Source: Rhodospirillales bacterium (GTDB lineage: Bacteria; Pseudomonadota; Alphaproteobacteria; Dongiales; Dongiaceae). Taken from it: DNA of 37,067 nucleotides. The notes below the pieces were generated by a model. It was not told the origin of the DNA, did not search any database, and saw only the letters and a list, made by a program, of their open reading frames with translations. Of this stretch, positions 18,128 to 25,788 are shown one piece after another. Location of the stretch: contig VFKA01000075.1 of the NCBI GenBank assembly GCA_009885795.1, positions 1 through 37,067 of the forward strand, in the 5' to 3' direction. The stretch's first letter is position 1. Each line of letters starts with the position of its first letter. The position numbers and the translations under genes were made by a program.

Positions 18128-18613
18128 ATGACGAGCGGCGGACGACGGATTTGGAGAATGGCCGGCGGCGGCGCGGCGGCGCTGGCGGCGGCGCTGGCGT
18201 TCGGCCAGCCGGCAGGGGCGGGGGAACTCGTCACGTTTCCGCGCGACCGGATCGAAATCGAGACGGACGGGGGCGTGCGCGGTTTCGAGGTCGAGGTCGC
18301 GCGCACGCCGGCGCAGCGCGCCCAAGGGTTGATGTTTCGCGATAGGCTGGCGGCCGATGCCGGGATGCTGTTCCTCTATCCGCGCGATCAGGCCGTCAGC
18401 ATGTGGATGAAGAACACGCTGCTGCCGCTCGACATGCTGTTCATCGCCGCCGATGGGCGCATCGTCGCCATCGTCGAGCGCGCGGTGCCGTTGTCGACGG
18501 CGGCGATCTCCTCCGGGGAAGCGGTGCGCTCCGTGCTGGAACTCAACGGCGGTGCGTCGGCGCGGCTTGGGCTAGAGCCCGGCGACCGGGTACTTCACCC
18601 GGCGTTCGAATAG
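18128..18613 (+). CDS. DUF192 family secreted protein
   Basis: The 161-residue protein has a signal peptide (hydrophobic stretch about 11-30, cleavage near QPAGA) and a DUF192 domain (about 35-160). The hallmark motifs are RTPAQRAQGLMFRDRL, MLFLYP, MWMKNTLLPLDMLFI and VLELNGG. The family is small, beta-rich and of unknown biochemical role. The first ATG at 18128 is used, and the later ATG at 18158 would also leave a signal peptide. The gene is divergent from the CBS operon. Confidence 0.88.
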   Translation: MTSGGRRIWRMAGGGAAALAAALAFGQPAGAGELVTFPRDRIEIETDGGVRGFEVEVARTPAQRAQGLMFRDRLAADAGMLFLYPRDQAVSMWMKNTLLPLDMLFIAADGRIVAIVERAVPLSTAAISSGEAVRSVLELNGGASARLGLEPGDRVLHPAFE

Positions 18614-18725
18614 GGGCGGTTAGACCCAGCTCATCGATGTTCATGTCATCTTCAAGGAACGGCCTATCAAGAATGGCAGCGCGACGGTAGATGAGGTCGC
18701 TGCGAGGGACATACGGGGCGAAGAA

Positions 18726-20006
18726 GTGCGTATTCTGGTTGTTGGCGCGGCAGGATTCATTGGCCGTCACGTTGTTGCCGATCTGCTCGGCCACGGACAT
18801 ACGGTCGTGGGCGCGGTCCGCGGAACCGCTGCGATGGGCCGATCCTTTCCCGGCACCGAGTTCATCGCCTGCGATTTGACGCGTGATATCGACCCAGCTG
18901 TTTGGCGTTCACGCCTGCTCCGTATCGATGCGGTGGTGAACGTCGCCGGCGTGCTGACCGGCCCGAGTATGCGCGCGGTTCATGTGACCGCGCCGCAAGC
19001 GCTGTACCAAGCGTGCATCGAAGTCGGCGTTCGCCGTGTCATTCTCCTCTCCGCCATTAGCGCCCGGCCGGACGTCGAGACAGATTACGCGCGCACCAAG
19101 CTCGAGGGCGAGCGGGCGCTCATGGGAAGCGGTCTCGACTGGACTGTCCTGAGGCCGTCACTGGTCTACGCCAAGGGATCCTATGGCGGCACCTCGCTGC
19201 TACGGGGCCTTGCCGGGTTGCCAGGCGTCTTGCTCTTCCCCGGTGACGGCAGCTACGCGTTTACGCCGATCCATGTGAACGATCTGGCGCATGCCATTCG
19301 CGTGGTTTGCGTAACTGGAGCGTTTTCCGGCCAAGTGCTGGAGCCGGTTGGGCCGGAGACGTTGTCCCTTCGTATCCTGCTGGAACGCTACCGCCGCTGG
19401 CTGGGTTTCGGGTCGGCCCGACCCCTGGCTATACCGCTGTCGATCATGAGCGTCATGGCGAAGTTGGGCGATTGGTTCAAGTTGGGTCCGGTCTCGACCA
19501 ACAGCCTCCGGCAACTCCTGGAAGGCAATGCTGGCGATTCGCGCCGCTTCGCCGAAATGGTCGGCTTTAAGCCGCGGAGTTTCGCCGATGCCTTGGAAAG
19601 CGAACCCGCGGATGTTCAGGATCGGTGGCATGCAAGGCTGTTCTTCCTTGCACCCGTTCTACGGGCCGTCCTCGTGCTGTTGTGGGTCGCTTCGGGCACG
19701 CTCGGGCTGTTTTATGGTCGTTCGTCGACGTTTGCTGTCTTGGCGGTTCTCGGGCTGCCGGCAAGTTTGGTCGTTCCGCTTCAGATCGGTTCGTCCTTGC
19801 TCGATTTCGGTATTGCCGGCCTGCTCATATCCGACCGGCGCGGCCGCGTAGCGCTTTGGGCTCAACTCGTTGTTGTTCTCGGATACACGGGGGTGCTTGG
19901 CTTTGTACTCCCGATGCTCTGGCTCGATCCGTTTGGCGCGCTGCTCAAGAACTTGCCGATTCTCATGGCTATCCTCGTCAATGCCGTGCTGACGGACCAA
20001 CGATGA
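18726..20006 (+). CDS. SDR-family NAD-dependent epimerase/dehydratase fused to DoxX-like membrane domain
   Basis: The 426-residue protein starts at GTG. An N-terminal Rossmann fold has GAAGFIGR (about 7-14) and lacks an obvious YxxxK pair. The nearest is YARTKLEGE at about 120, which matches the atypical SDR (complex I/NmrA-like) group. Residues about 300-420 form four membrane segments that fit a DoxX-like domain. Such SDR-DoxX fusions are known but their reaction is unknown. The next gene, a DUF2269 membrane protein, overlaps by 4 bases (ATGA). Codon use looks slightly less GC-biased than the neighbours, so transfer is possible. Confidence 0.85.
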   Translation: MRILVVGAAGFIGRHVVADLLGHGHTVVGAVRGTAAMGRSFPGTEFIACDLTRDIDPAVWRSRLLRIDAVVNVAGVLTGPSMRAVHVTAPQALYQACIEVGVRRVILLSAISARPDVETDYARTKLEGERALMGSGLDWTVLRPSLVYAKGSYGGTSLLRGLAGLPGVLLFPGDGSYAFTPIHVNDLAHAIRVVCVTGAFSGQVLEPVGPETLSLRILLERYRRWLGFGSARPLAIPLSIMSVMAKLGDWFKLGPVSTNSLRQLLEGNAGDSRRFAEMVGFKPRSFADALESEPADVQDRWHARLFFLAPVLRAVLVLLWVASGTLGLFYGRSSTFAVLAVLGLPASLVVPLQIGSSLLDFGIAGLLISDRRGRVALWAQLVVVLGYTGVLGFVLPMLWLDPFGALLKNLPILMAILVNAVLTDQR

Positions 20007-20482
20007 TCGATACGTTTGTTTGGCTCAAATGGGTGCATATCGTCAGTTCGACGATGCTGTTCGGCTTTGGCGCGGGTACCGCCTACTACCAATGGTCGGC
20101 CCATCGCACTGGCGATCCACGCACGATCGCGCGGGTTGGCCGCATGGTCGTCCGTGCCGATTGGATCTTCACTGGAACGAGCGGCGTGGTTCAACCGGCA
20201 ACCGGCTTCGCAATGATCTATTTGACCGGTGCCAGCCCGTTCGAGCCATGGCTGGTCCTGAGTTACATTCTCTTCGGTGTGGCGTTCGCCTGTTGGGGAC
20301 CGGTTGTCTGGCTGCAGATCAGAGCGCAACGTCTGGCCGAGGAGGCAGCGCGGATCGGGGCACCGCTAGGCGCCGCCTATCACCGAGCCATGCGGCTCTG
20401 GTTTTTCCTGGGCTGGCCCGCCTTCATAAGTCTGTTGGCTGTCTACTGGTTGATGGTGGCGAAGCCGGACTTTTCAGGCTAG
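20003..20482 (+). CDS. DUF2269 family integral membrane protein
   Basis: The 159-residue protein has four hydrophobic helices (starting about residues 5, 52, 80 and 130). Conserved-looking features are WVHIVSSTMLFGFGAG near the N-terminus and the paired His residues of this family (His12 and His33) together with GRMVVRADWIFTG. It is translationally coupled to the SDR-DoxX gene through an ATGA overlap, so the two likely form a membrane-bound enzyme system. No function is known. Confidence 0.85.
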   Translation: MIDTFVWLKWVHIVSSTMLFGFGAGTAYYQWSAHRTGDPRTIARVGRMVVRADWIFTGTSGVVQPATGFAMIYLTGASPFEPWLVLSYILFGVAFACWGPVVWLQIRAQRLAEEAARIGAPLGAAYHRAMRLWFFLGWPAFISLLAVYWLMVAKPDFSG

Positions 20483-20568
20483 GCGGAGGGGCGATGTGGC
20501 GCCCATGCTCATTTCCGGTTGCGCGCGCCGCTTTGTGCGCGACTAGAAGCGTCATCCAAGCGCCGCCG

Positions 20569-20877
20569 CTATACCCCCGACTCGTCCGCCGCGATCTGCA
20601 CCACCGGCTGCCAGCTTTCGCCCGCCGCGACGAGGCAGGTGGCGCCGTTCGGCATCGTGATGATGATGGTCCAGGTGGCGCCGTCGGTGTTGGTCAGCAC
20701 TTCGATGAGGCCGCCATTGCTGGCGAGCCCGATGGCGGAGGGCGTCTCTTTATAATCGGCCGCGAGCCGGTACAGAACCTCGGCGCGGCTGCCGCAACTC
20801 GCCGAAGCCGCCTCGGCGCCGCCGGTCGCGAACCACGGCAGAACCGCCGGCAACAGGCAAAGGACATTCTTCCACAT
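20569..20877 (-). CDS. Small secreted conserved protein, function unknown
   Basis: The 102-residue protein begins with a signal peptide (VLCLLPAVLPWFATGGAEA, cleavage after AEA). The mature 80 residues have two Cys (Cys28 and Cys80, probably a disulfide) and a compact beta pattern with TWTIIITMPNGATCLVAAGE. I recognise it as a short conserved alphaproteobacterial periplasmic family without an assigned function. A perfect 8-base inverted repeat lies about 50 bases upstream. Confidence 0.75.
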   Translation of the reverse strand: MWKNVLCLLPAVLPWFATGGAEAASASCGSRAEVLYRLAADYKETPSAIGLASNGGLIEVLTNTDGATWTIIITMPNGATCLVAAGESWQPVVQIAADESGV

Positions 20878-20925
20878 GCTCCACCTCTACCCCCTTGGGG
20901 TTCGGTTCGGCCGGGCCAATCCCGG

Positions 20926-20950
20926 CCTGTCGCATATAATCGGCGACAGG
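20926..20950. promoter_or_regulatory. Perfect inverted repeat upstream of the small secreted gene
   Basis: Arms CCTGTCGC (20926-20933) and GCGACAGG (20943-20950) flank ATATAATCG. It lies 49-73 bases upstream of the minus-strand start at 20877. The AT-rich centre with a TATAAT on the plus strand suggests an operator or promoter. Function is inferred only from position and symmetry. Confidence 0.4.
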
Positions 20951-21019
20951 CGTGAATCCGCGATTAAGGATTAATGTGAAAAGGCGATTAAAGCGAAGAT
21001 TTGCCGAGTTTCACCTGGA

Positions 21020-21685
21020 TCAGACGCGCCGGCGGACGATCATGAGGCCGTCGGCGACAGGCAGCAGGCTGGCGGCCACGCGCCGGTCGTCCTTGATCTT
21101 GCGGTTTAGGGCGCGGATCGCGGTCACGTTGGCGTCATTCTTCGCCGGGTCGACCACGTCGCCGTTCCATAGCACGTTGTCGACAACGATGAGACCCCCG
21201 GGGCGCACCAGGCGCAGCGCGCGCTCGTAATAGCTGTCGTAATTCTCCTTGTCGGCGTCGATGAAGGCGAAATCGAAACTGTTTGCGCCGCCCCCGGCGA
21301 TGAGCGAATCGAGGGTTCCGACCGCCGGCGCCAGTCGCAGGTCGATCCGGTCGGCGATGCCGGCCCGTTGCCAGTAGCGGCGGGCGACAGCGGTATACTC
21401 TTCGTTAATGTCGCAGCAGACGAGACGGCCGTCGGCCGGAAGCGCCAGCGCGACCCAAAGCGCGCTGTAGCCGGTGAAGGTGCCGACCTCGAGCGCCTTG
21501 CGCGCGCCCATCGCCTCGACGAGCAAAGCCATGAACTGTCCCTGTTCGGGGCTGATCTGCATCAGGGCCATGGGCATGGCGGCGGTTTCGGCGCGCAGTT
21601 CCGCCAGCAGCGGGGGCTCGCGCAGCGAGACATCCAGGACGTACTCATAGAGCCGGGGGGTAAGCTCGGTGGTGTTGCGCGACAT
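21020..21685 (-). CDS. Class I SAM-dependent O-methyltransferase (COMT/CCoAMT-like)
   Basis: The 221-residue protein has methyltransferase motif I EVGTFTGYSALWVALALP (about 66-83), motif II region VCCDINEE, the metal-associated motif FAFIDADKENYDSYYE (about 137-152), and VVDNVLWNGDVV. The Asp-rich residues match the divalent cation site of catechol and caffeoyl-CoA O-methyltransferases. It is a single-gene unit. The substrate is likely a catechol or similar diol, though this is not determined. Confidence 0.93.
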   Translation of the reverse strand: MSRNTTELTPRLYEYVLDVSLREPPLLAELRAETAAMPMALMQISPEQGQFMALLVEAMGARKALEVGTFTGYSALWVALALPADGRLVCCDINEEYTAVARRYWQRAGIADRIDLRLAPAVGTLDSLIAGGGANSFDFAFIDADKENYDSYYERALRLVRPGGLIVVDNVLWNGDVVDPAKNDANVTAIRALNRKIKDDRRVAASLLPVADGLMIVRRRV

Positions 21686-21782
21686 GAAAAACGTTCTCCA
21701 TAGAGTAATTCGTTAATCCTTTATGACAGAATAGGGCTTTCAGTATCAACTAGGCCGTCCTTGCCGGCGGACATGATCCGGT

Positions 21783-23021
21783 GTGACGAAAGACATGAAA
21801 AAGCTCAAAATACTCGCGGCGGCAGAGCTGAAGGCGGTGATCAAGGCGCATCTGAGTTGGATGCGTTCGCCAAACCGCGGCCAGCGTGGCGATCTGTCGT
21901 TCTGCCACCTGTCCGGTTTCGACCTCTCCGGCCTGATTCTCAGGGGCATGAAATTCGCCGGCTCGCGGCTGACGCGCGTGAACTTTTCCGGTTGCGACCT
22001 GAGTGAAACCGATTTCTTCGGAGCCAATCTCGACCGCGTCAATCTGAGCAAGGCCAACATGAAAGGCGCCTCGCTTCGCGCCGTGCACTTACGCGGCGCC
22101 AATCTCGAAGGCGCCGATATGCAAGGCGTCGATTTGCGCGAGGGCATTCTCTACAGGCACGAGAAAGAGACGCGCTCCGGCGAGATGGCCGCGGACAATG
22201 CCGCCGAGGGCAAAGAATCGAACTTCTTCCGCGCCGATTTGACAGGCGCCAAGCTGTCGGGCGCCAAGTTTCGCGACGCTCATATGTCCGGCGCGATCCT
22301 CACCGACGCCACGCTCTCGCGCGCCGATTTCGGCGGATGCGACCTGACGGGCGCCGATCTCAGCGGGGCCGATCTCAGCGGCGCCGATTTCCGCGGCGCC
22401 AAGCTGACGGGGGCGAAGCTGGCCGGGGTCAAGCTCAATCAAACCGACTTCGAGGGCGCGGATCTACGCGGACTGACGCGCGAGGACCAGGACGTCATGC
22501 GTACCTGGGCAAAGGGAGCCACGTTGGATCCGTTGCCGGTGCGCGAGCGTGCCGATCTCGAGCAAACGCTGCAAGCGCATGAACGCTGGCTGGAAACGGA
22601 CGGGCGCGAGGGCAGCCGCGCGGTGTTCGAGGAGGCCAATTTCGCCAGATCCAATTTCGTCGGGCGAACCATCCGCATGGCGACATTCTGGCGCTGCAAC
22701 CTGGTGGCGGCCAATTTCACCGACGCGCGGCTCTTCGCCGTCGACTTCACGGGCTCGGATCTGCGTCAGGCCGTCTTCCGCGGCGCGCAGATATTCGGCG
22801 TGCGCTTCGATGGCGCCGACATGTTCAACGTCGAGTTGACCGACAGCGTCATCGCGACGCTGCCCCTCATCGGCATTCCCGGCGGCGCGATGCGCACGAG
22901 CTTCCGCGGCGCCGCGATCGCCGCCCGCGATCTGGCGAGCGCGAAATCCGTCGATGCGGATTTCATCGGCACAACCCCGGTGGACGCGCCGGCGCGCAAG
23001 CGGTCGGGCGGGCGGGTCTAG
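21783..23021 (+). CDS. Pentapeptide-repeat protein with internal duplication
   Basis: The 412-residue protein starts at GTG 21783 (alternative ATG at 21795). Residues 37-120 and 147-230 hold regular A(D/N)LxG pentapeptides that should fold as right-handed beta helices. Residues 285-350 hold a second, shorter set. Two non-repeat helical segments (about 11-37 and 258-285) share a pattern of L, xxxLxAH, W[ML], R and G before each repeat block. An acidic loop (about 125-147) interrupts the first helix. The C-terminus carries the odd segment GIPGGAMRTSFRGAAI. Pentapeptide proteins are often adaptors or DNA-gyrase mimics, but nothing here points to one function. Confidence 0.9.
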   Translation: MTKDMKKLKILAAAELKAVIKAHLSWMRSPNRGQRGDLSFCHLSGFDLSGLILRGMKFAGSRLTRVNFSGCDLSETDFFGANLDRVNLSKANMKGASLRAVHLRGANLEGADMQGVDLREGILYRHEKETRSGEMAADNAAEGKESNFFRADLTGAKLSGAKFRDAHMSGAILTDATLSRADFGGCDLTGADLSGADLSGADFRGAKLTGAKLAGVKLNQTDFEGADLRGLTREDQDVMRTWAKGATLDPLPVRERADLEQTLQAHERWLETDGREGSRAVFEEANFARSNFVGRTIRMATFWRCNLVAANFTDARLFAVDFTGSDLRQAVFRGAQIFGVRFDGADMFNVELTDSVIATLPLIGIPGGAMRTSFRGAAIAARDLASAKSVDADFIGTTPVDAPARKRSGGRV

Positions 23022-23048
23022 AGTAAGATCGCTTTGCTAACGCGGCCG

Positions 23049-23297
23049 TCAGAACTCGCGCGCGCGCACATATTCGAGGCCGCGCTCCAGCGTCGCCCGG
23101 GACACGGTCTTGCGCATGGTATGGTCGCCCACTCGCGTGAGCTGCACATAGGGCGTTCCGTCGGTGCCGGTGGTCAGCATCGATACTTCCCACACGACCC
23201 AGGGAGCGTCGCGCTTCTTGAATTTGTTGCCGACGGCCATGTCCGACCCCGTACGCCGGCCGGAAAAGACCCCGAACAACCCCCTTTTCTCGGTCAT
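23049..23297 (-). CDS. Small uncharacterised protein
   Basis: The 82-residue basic protein begins at ATG 23297, preceded by GGGAG about ten bases upstream. The longer frame up to 23396 has no conserved look. The sequence contains VVWEVSMLTTGTDGTPYVQLTRVGD and TMRKTVSRATLERGLEY, which could be a small SH3-like or beta-barrel fold. I do not recognise it. It is convergent with the pentapeptide gene and 205 bases from tRNA-Pro. Confidence 0.6.
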   Translation of the reverse strand: MTEKRGLFGVFSGRRTGSDMAVGNKFKKRDAPWVVWEVSMLTTGTDGTPYVQLTRVGDHTMRKTVSRATLERGLEYVRAREF

Positions 23298-23501
23298 GAA
23301 AGCCCATCTCCCCCGGGGGAAACGACGAATCGCCCCAGTGACGGTATTCTTACCATCCTTTTGCGCGCTCGAGCGAGTTAAACGATGATTTGGCACGGAA
23401 ATCTTACAGCGATGATAGTGTCCTGAAGGTTCACCCCCATGCGAACCCGCCCCCTGGAAGCCGGTTGCGGCAGGGCGGGAAACCCTTTATTTATCAAGCA
23501 T

Positions 23502-23578
23502 CGGGGCGTAGCGCAGTCCGGTAGCGCGCCTGCTTTGGGAGCAGGATGTCGCTGGTTCAAATCCAGTCGCCCCGACCA
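23502..23578 (+). tRNA. tRNA-Pro (anticodon UGG)
   Basis: A full cloverleaf with encoded CCA. Acceptor arm CGGGGCG pairs with CGCCCCG (23568-23574). The anticodon stem CCTGC/GCAGG encloses loop TTTGGGA with anticodon TGG at 23536-23538. The T arm is GCTGG-TTCAAAT-CCAGT. Length including CCA is 77 bases. Confidence 0.97.
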
Positions 23579-23622
23579 TCCGGGACGCATTGCCAAGGGA
23601 CCGACGAGAGCAACGGACGGCC

Positions 23623-23928
23623 ATGAAGGTTCGCATCTATCAGCCCGCCAAGACCGCCATGCAGTCCGGTCGAGCGAAGACGCGCCATTGGGCGCTCGAG
23701 TTCGAACAGACCGCTCCGCGGGAGCTCGATCCGCTCATGGGCTGGACCAGTTCGCGCGACACGTCTCAGCAGGTCCGCCTTGCCTTCGATACGCGCGACG
23801 AAGCGGTTGCCTTCGCGCAACGCAATGGGCACGCCTACACGGTCGAGGAGCCGGCGCCGCGCAAAGCCCTGCCCAAGAACTACGCCGACAATTTTCGCTT
23901 CGACCGGCGCGAGCCTTGGACACATTGA
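23623..23928 (+). CDS. Complex I accessory subunit, NDUFS4-like (ETC complex I subunit)
   Basis: The 101-residue protein contains MKVRIYQPAKTAMQSGRAK, WALEFE, PLMGWTSSRDT and AKNY-like NYADNFRFDRREPWTH ends, the pattern of the NDUFS4/18-kDa accessory subunit found in alphaproteobacterial complex I and mitochondria. It sits between tRNA-Pro and tRNA-Arg, 44 bases after the first and 21 before the second. That is an arrangement often kept in alphaproteobacteria. The ATG at 23623 gives the normal start. Confidence 0.9.
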   Translation: MKVRIYQPAKTAMQSGRAKTRHWALEFEQTAPRELDPLMGWTSSRDTSQQVRLAFDTRDEAVAFAQRNGHAYTVEEPAPRKALPKNYADNFRFDRREPWTH

Positions 23929-23949
23929 TGCCGGTCGGTCCGGCCAGAC

Positions 23950-24025
23950 GCGCCCGTAGCTCAGCGGATAGAGCAGCCGCCTTCTAAGCGGCAGGTCGCA
24001 GGTTCGATTCCTGCCGGGCGCGCCA
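23950..24025 (+). tRNA. tRNA-Arg (anticodon UCU)
   Basis: Acceptor arm GCGCCCG pairs with CGGGCGC (24015-24021), then discriminator G and CCA. The anticodon stem GCCGC/GCGGC (23976-23980, 23988-23992) encloses loop CTTCTAA with anticodon TCT at 23983-23985. The T arm GCAGG-TTCGATT-CCTGC is intact. Length 76 bases including CCA. Confidence 0.97.
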
Positions 24026-24137
24026 TTTCATCGCCAGGGTCGTCCTTTGCGTCCTGCCGGCGCCGATTTCCGCGCCGTTCTTCCCGGCTCCGCCATGATG
24101 AAAACAGCGCGACCCTTACCGCGCGCTCTTGCCCGCA

Positions 24138-24432
24138 TTACGCGACCCGAACAGCGTCCCGCTCTATGCTGTCCTTCATCAGCGGGTGAAGCGCGTCCCG
24201 CGTCGTAATGGTGACGGGGATTCCGAGTACCTCAGATATCTGCTCCTCGATTTGCATGAGGCGGAACAGGTTCGGAATCTTCGCCGCCGGGTTGTAGTCG
24301 ATGAAGAGGTCGAGATCGCTGTCGGCTCGCTCGGTACCGAGCGCCCGCGAGCCAAAAATAAATAGACCCGTCGCGCCGTTCTCGCGCAGAACCGCATCGT
24401 ACGTTCTCAGGCTCTCGATCAGGGCGGCTCAT
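24138..24432 (-). CDS. Minimal nucleotidyltransferase (MNT-like), disturbed start
   Basis: Reading 24422 to 24138 on the minus strand gives an uninterrupted 94-codon frame: GLFIFGSRALGTERADSDLDLFIDY and further VTITTRDALHPLMKDSIE. GSRAxG...DSDLD is the catalytic core of Pol-beta type minimal nucleotidyltransferases. There is no in-frame ATG or GTG: an in-frame TGA occurs at 24429-24431 and the next in-frame start-like codon is CTG at 24422. An ATG at 24432 is one base out of frame. Deleting one C after ATGAGCCGC would give MSRLIESLR..., so this is either a CTG start or a frameshift/sequence error. No HEPN partner is adjacent, although one lies at 7.6-8.0 kb. Confidence 0.75.
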
Positions 24433-24508
24433 TTCATGGAGTTGGATATTGCCACGATTGGCGCCGCAAGGCGAGAGTCGCCGAGCGCCCATGCCGGCGA
24501 TCCACCCC

Positions 24509-25696
24509 CTACCACCACAGCATCGGCGTCTTGGTCAGAATCTCGACCCCGTCCTTGCCGATGATGAGGTTCTGCTCGAAGCCGGCAAGGCCGACGCCCT
24601 CGTGGATAAGGAAGGCCTCGGAGCTGCACGCCGTGCCGGCCTCGAAGACGTCGTCCTCGTCGGTGATGTCGGTGCCGATCCAACTGTCCCAGAACATGCC
24701 CTGGCGATGGCCGAAGAGGGGCCATTGCGCGGCCGCGCCCTTTATGTCGCCGCCGTATTTCTTCGTCAGCTCGAAGCCGAGCTTGCCCAGATCGCGCACC
24801 TTCACGCCCGGCTTCATGGCGGCGATGATGCCCTCGACGATGGCGGCGCAGCCCTCGATCAGGTCGCGTTGCGCCTTCGTCGGCTTCTTGCCGCACACCG
24901 TGGTGCGGCCGGGATCGAGGAAATAGCCGGCCTTCATCGGCCCCATGAACCAGGCCCGCACCAAATCGCCGTCACGGACCGGGTCGGTGCTGTAGCCGGT
25001 GATGGGTTCGCGCGACCAGTACTGGCCGCGTTCGCCATGCGAGCAGCGGATATAGGCCAGCGCGCCGCCGTGCTTCATGGCCTCGGCGGCGGCCAATCCG
25101 ACCGATTCCGCCTCGGTCTTTCCGACGATGAGATTTTCCATGAGGATGTTGAGCGCGCGCGTGACGATTTCGCCGCCCTCGCGCAGGCAGTCGAGTTCGC
25201 GCGCGCTCTGCCGGCGCCGGCACTCCAGGACCAGCTTGTCTTCGGGAACCCATTGGATACCCGGCGTCGCCGCTTCGAGTTGGCGCCAGTATTTCATCGG
25301 CAGCGTGTCCGAACCGACCAGCGCCACCTTGCCCGCTATTTTTCGCGATTTCAGCGCGTCGATAACGCCCTTGATCGGGTCCATGTGCCAACGGTTGCGG
25401 TCGGTGGCGAGCAGGTCCTCGGGGTATCCGGCCTCGTCCATGTGAAGCTCCGGCGCCTGGCCGTCCTCTAGCAGCACCGCGGCATAGGAGCGCGCCTGCC
25501 AGAGGACCGTGTCGTATTCATGCGCCGAGTGGCCGGAATAGAAATTCGTGAGATAGAGTACGTCGCCGCAGCGATCGTAGGATCCGGCCGAGCGGCCCCA
25601 GACCACGGCCGCGCCATAGCCCTTCTTGCGCATGTTGGCGTGAACGGCGCGCCAGCGGCTTTCGTATTCGTCCTTGGGGAAGTACATCCGTGTCAT
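24509..25696 (-). CDS. M24-family metallopeptidase-like protein (creatinase/prolidase fold), ligand loss
   Basis: The 395-residue protein has a creatinase-type N-terminal domain (about 1-155) and a pita-bread C-terminal domain (about 165-390). Comparison with the M24 pattern shows Asp261 (LDPGRT), His330 (FGHRQG), Glu360 and Glu374 (GFEQNLII) in place. The first metal Asp is replaced by Trp249 (VRAWFMG). The canonical two-metal site is therefore incomplete and peptidase activity may be lost or changed, as in creatinase and DMSP lyase relatives. The gene is a single unit, and no clear partner lies beside it. Confidence 0.8.
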   Translation of the reverse strand: MTRMYFPKDEYESRWRAVHANMRKKGYGAAVVWGRSAGSYDRCGDVLYLTNFYSGHSAHEYDTVLWQARSYAAVLLEDGQAPELHMDEAGYPEDLLATDRNRWHMDPIKGVIDALKSRKIAGKVALVGSDTLPMKYWRQLEAATPGIQWVPEDKLVLECRRRQSARELDCLREGGEIVTRALNILMENLIVGKTEAESVGLAAAEAMKHGGALAYIRCSHGERGQYWSREPITGYSTDPVRDGDLVRAWFMGPMKAGYFLDPGRTTVCGKKPTKAQRDLIEGCAAIVEGIIAAMKPGVKVRDLGKLGFELTKKYGGDIKGAAAQWPLFGHRQGMFWDSWIGTDITDEDDVFEAGTACSSEAFLIHEGVGLAGFEQNLIIGKDGVEILTKTPMLWW

Positions 25697-25788
25697 GGGA
25701 ACCCGCCTCTTGCCGATGTTCGGTCAAGGCGGCCGAGCAAGGTGCTGCCGCCGGCGAATACAATCGCACGGCCGGGCGGGCCGGCAAG

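Noticed and set aside
17575-18306. Extended 243-codon form of the CBS-domain gene
   Set aside because: The first 94 codons overlap the start of the divergent DUF192 gene and look like antisense sequence. A ribosome site supports the start at 18024.
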